This document shows positions 32,464-33,767 of a DNA stretch of 33,767 nucleotides, piece after piece. Every line of letters begins with the position of its first letter. Position 1 is the stretch's first letter. The stretch comes from Candidatus Magasanikiibacteriota bacterium (lineage in GTDB: Bacteria > Patescibacteriota > Patescibacteriia > Magasanikbacterales > GWA2-37-8). Both the position numbers and the translations under genes were made by a program. The stretch is taken from NCBI GenBank assembly GCA_016189025.1, contig JACPGS010000029.1, positions 79,911-113,677 of the forward strand, read 5' to 3'. The notes beneath the pieces were generated by a model that saw only the letters and a program-made list of their open reading frames with translations, ran no database searches and was not told where the DNA came from.

Positions 32464-32492
32464 ATATTACCGCTTTTTTGGTTGGTCGTCAA
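32464..32492 (-). promoter_or_regulatory. Promoter of the NYN gene
   Basis: Minus-strand TTGACG (32487-32492), a 17-nt spacer and TAATAT (32464-32469). The start near 32457 gives a leader of about 56 nt, nearly all of it the terminator hairpin. Confidence 0.75.
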
Positions 32493-32608
32493 GGGCAGGT
32501 TGTGGATTAGTTTTAGAGAGACATTTGGTAGCATATTTGACGAGATAGGCAGTTAATAAGTGCTGTATTAATAACAAGCTTAACATTTTGTAGGTAAATC
32601 GTCAAAAC

Positions 32609-32671
32609 AAAAAACCGCTCTCACTCTGGCCGCAAACGCGTTGCGGGCAAAGTGAGTTGGAGCGGTTTTTT
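32609..32671. terminator. Large bidirectional terminator after the zinc-ribbon gene
   Basis: AAAAAACCGCTC pairs with GAGCGGTTTTTT. Inside, TCACT/AGTGA and GCCGCAA/TTGCGG stack further. A and T runs on both sides allow termination in both directions. An adjacent hairpin at 32676-32725 (CCCACT/AGTGGG core) touches the stop codon of the gene. Confidence 0.8.
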
Positions 32672-32726
32672 GCTTGCCCAACCCACTCATTCATTTTTCA
32701 CTTCCTTTCAGGTAAGTGGGTGGGCT

Positions 32727-33107
32727 TTAGTACATGTCCGCGCCGGTCGTGGTCGAGCGCGGCACGTCCGCTTCGGCCACGAACTTGTCGCCGATTAGGA
32801 CGATGCGGCTGTCCTCACGTCGGCACTCGTGCCGAACGAGCAGGTTCGTGGCCGGAGTCCATTGCGGACGCGGCGGAGTTGCCATGTGCGCGGACGAGTC
32901 ACGCACGAACGGGTGCTGGCCATTCTCTTTTGCACCAGACAAGTATTCCTTGATGCAGTCCTGGCCGGAACAAAAGCCATACTCGTCCATGACGTGATCG
33001 GTACGCTCCTTCCCACACGCGGGACAAACGGAAATGAGGTTCCTGATTTCCATCTCCGTTTCCTTCCCGCAGTGCGGGCACACGTACGAATGACCTGCGT
33101 AACCCAT
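32727..33107 (-). CDS. Zinc-ribbon protein of unknown function
   Basis: 126 residues. The N-terminal half holds CPHCGKE and CPACGKE (a zinc ribbon at about 10-35) and then CSGQDC. The C-terminal half has no recognised motif (QWTPATNLLVRHECRRED, SRIVLIGDKFVAEADVPR). It has the clearest Shine-Dalgarno in the window (GGAGGT, 3 nt before ATG). Codon use is GC-rich and unlike its AT-rich surroundings, so foreign origin is possible. A perfect promoter lies about 290 bp upstream, and the leader between carries a short ORF, a terminator and interleaved helices. No family is recognised. Confidence 0.75.
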   Translation of the reverse strand: MGYAGHSYVCPHCGKETEMEIRNLISVCPACGKERTDHVMDEYGFCSGQDCIKEYLSGAKENGQHPFVRDSSAHMATPPRPQWTPATNLLVRHECRREDSRIVLIGDKFVAEADVPRSTTTGADMY

Positions 33108-33148
33108 ACTACCTCCATTTTCTGTTCAGGGACGTGCTGAACGCACAA

Positions 33149-33273
33149 AGCCTTCCATAATTGGAAGGCTCCGTTGAAGGTCTTTCAGAGCGGCAAGTGG
33201 ACAAATGGGTCAACAAAAGCCACTACCGATGAAAGACCTTCGAAGGAATCTTCCAGCATAAGTGACCCATTTG
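33149..33273 (-). promoter_or_regulatory. Pseudoknot-forming leader of the zinc-ribbon gene
   Basis: Two long helices interleave: the 12-mer GAAGGTCTTTCA (33176-33187) pairs with 33230-33241, and the 11-mer CAAATGGGTCA (33202-33212) pairs with 33263-33273. AGTGG/CCACT (33196-33200, 33220-33224) closes the loop that holds the first arm of the second helix. A 9-bp hairpin AGCCTTCCA/TGGAAGGCT (33149-33170) follows toward the gene. Crossing helices of this length suggest a regulatory RNA. Confidence 0.7.
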
Positions 33274-33280
33274 CGCACAT

Positions 33281-33311
33281 AAAAAACCGCCCGACTTGAA
33301 TCGGACGGTTT
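33281..33311 (-). terminator. Intrinsic terminator in the zinc-ribbon gene leader
   Basis: Minus-strand AAACCGTCCGA, loop TTCAAG, TCGGGCGG then six T. It lies about 85-115 nt after the predicted transcription start and upstream of the pseudoknot. Its loop bases TCAAG are complementary to CTTGA in the loop of the preceding hairpin (33335-33354). Confidence 0.75.
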
Positions 33312-33331
33312 GAAATTTTGAAAAAATCAAA

Positions 33332-33391
33332 CTACCAACTCAAGACGGAGTTGGCATAAGAATATGAATTTTGGCAAAGTGTGAATTTCAT
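33332..33391 (-). CDS. Possible 19-residue leader peptide
   Basis: ATG at 33391, product MKFTLCQNSYSYANSVLSW, TAG at 33332. It starts only about 3 nt after the predicted transcription start. Its last codons cover the hairpin CCAACTC/GAGTTGG (33335-33354) that precedes the terminator. This layout resembles ribosome-mediated attenuation. No run of one amino acid marks a specific signal; Ser (four) and Tyr (two) are frequent. Confidence 0.35.
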   Translation of the reverse strand: MKFTLCQNSYSYANSVLSW

Positions 33392-33400
33392 AACACTAAT

Positions 33401-33429
33401 AATATAGCACATTTTGTGAAAATTGTCAA
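33401..33429 (-). promoter_or_regulatory. Consensus promoter of the zinc-ribbon transcript
   Basis: Minus-strand TTGACA (33424-33429, perfect), a 17-nt spacer and TATATT (33401-33406). It is among the strongest promoter matches in the window, and points at the leader ORF, terminator and pseudoknot. Confidence 0.8.
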
Positions 33430-33757
33430 TAGCCGGCGTGTGGATATTGTTTTGGATATCAATTTAAGAAAATCAGATAAATTCGGTTTTTGGCCTGTTC
33501 GCACAGGCTAAAAACACCGCTTTCCCCCTTATTAAATAAACAAAAATTAAATTTCGCCGTTATTTAAAGCGTCGCCCGCCTCACAGCGGGCGAAAAAGAA
33601 AAGTATATTTCATATAACGTTTCCGACACTAGTGTTGCGTTAAGCAACATTTCGCACCTTAAAATTTAGCTAACTGTAAAGGGAAATTGGCATTTTTTGG
33701 TTGCGCACGACTTGAATCTGGTATGATGATTTTATTAACTTTTTAATAAAACCATCT
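33430..33757. other. AT-rich region without genes
   Basis: Holds a hairpin GGCCTGT-TCGC-ACAGGCT (about 33491-33508), repeat Y (33541-33618), a 10-bp palindrome ACACTAGTGT (33626-33635) and GTTGC/GCAAC. An extended -10 box TGGTATGAT ends at 33727. No convincing coding sequence is seen. Confidence 0.55.
33541..33618 (-). repeat. Structured repeat Y (inverted partner of X)
   Basis: On the minus strand GTTATATG, CTTTTCTTTTT, hairpin CGCCCGC-TGTGAG-GCGGGCG, CGCTTTAA, ATAACGGCGAAA, TTTAATTTTT. Same length and flanks as X, with a different but equally complementary hairpin. Confidence 0.85.
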
Positions 33758-33767
33758 ATGTTCCAAG
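33758..33767 (+). CDS. Possible start of a gene cut by the window end
   Basis: ATG TTC CAA at the very edge, 30 nt after an extended -10 box (TGGTATGAT, ending 33727). Only three codons are visible, so nothing can be said about the product. Confidence 0.3.

Noticed and set aside
32597-32705. Short minus-strand ORF (MNEWVGQAKNRSN...) with a Shine-Dalgarno-like AAAGGAAGTG
   Set aside because: It lies almost wholly in the terminator after the zinc-ribbon gene and its composition is dictated by the hairpin; no independent support.

Overview
The window looks like a chromosomal segment of an uncultivated Candidate Phyla Radiation (Patescibacteria) bacterium, most likely in or near Parcubacteria. 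This is inferred from gene content and style. Core genes are short and packed next to single-TM proteins of unknown function. There is a VirB2-like pilin protein and a secreted thrombospondin-type-1 protein, several promoters nearly abut start codons, and none of the tRNA genes encodes CCA. The secE-nusG-rplK cluster ends without rplA (uL1), and some Parcubacteria are known to lack uL1. No rRNA gene or species-level marker is present, so the placement is tentative.

Layout. 1-3.2 kb: tRNA-Arg(TCG), tRNA-Lys(CTT), an rpmF-nusB-rnc cluster, a FemX-like ligase and tRNA-Arg(CCG). 3.2-7.1 kb (minus): Smr protein, gyrA, a small membrane protein and a degenerate metallo-beta-lactamase-fold protein. 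7.3-12.8 kb (plus): membrane-anchored DsbA-like protein, a pair of structured repeats, the VirB2-like pilin protein and uvrA. 12.8-18.5 kb (minus): rplS, gmk behind a RelE-type toxin-antitoxin pair, NUDIX, histidine phosphatase, phosphohistidine-swivel protein, RluD-type synthase and an unknown protein. 18.5-18.8 kb: two tRNA-Ile(UAU)-type genes, one nested inside the anticodon loop of the other. 18.9-22.6 kb (plus): PAP2, ManC-like, MltG and QueA. 22.8-23.4 kb: an AT-rich unknown gene. 23.4-27.1 kb (minus): rplK, nusG, secE and gyrB. 27.4-29.5 kb (plus): an unknown membrane protein and RodA/FtsW. 29.5-33.8 kb: an accessory tail with a carbonic-anhydrase-like protein, a TSP1/HExxH secreted protein, a NYN nuclease, a zinc-ribbon protein with an elaborate RNA leader, and several structured repeats.

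The core genes serve envelope building (FemX, PAP2, ManC, MltG, RodA), DNA topology and repair (GyrA, GyrB, UvrA, perhaps Smr), translation and transcription (L32, L19, L11, NusB, NusG, SecE, RNase III, QueA, RluD, tRNAs) and nucleotide supply (Gmk).

The most unusual content is non-coding. (1) A tRNA-Ile(UAU)-like gene is split in its anticodon loop by a 155-nt insert that holds a complete second tRNA-Ile(UAU) at the tip of a long helix. (2) Near-identical palindromic elements with 16-bp terminal stems lie just upstream of both gyrA and gyrB. (3) Three genes (secE, the NYN gene, the zinc-ribbon gene) have an intrinsic terminator between a good promoter and the start codon. The zinc-ribbon leader also has a 19-codon ORF and interleaved helices that can form a pseudoknot. 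(4) Two families of paired elements keep their structure while the stem sequence changes (8.1-8.4 kb; 31.7 and 33.6 kb). (5) Palindromic repeats have inserted in frame into the rluD-family gene and queA, and a fossil second queA tail lies past its stop codon.
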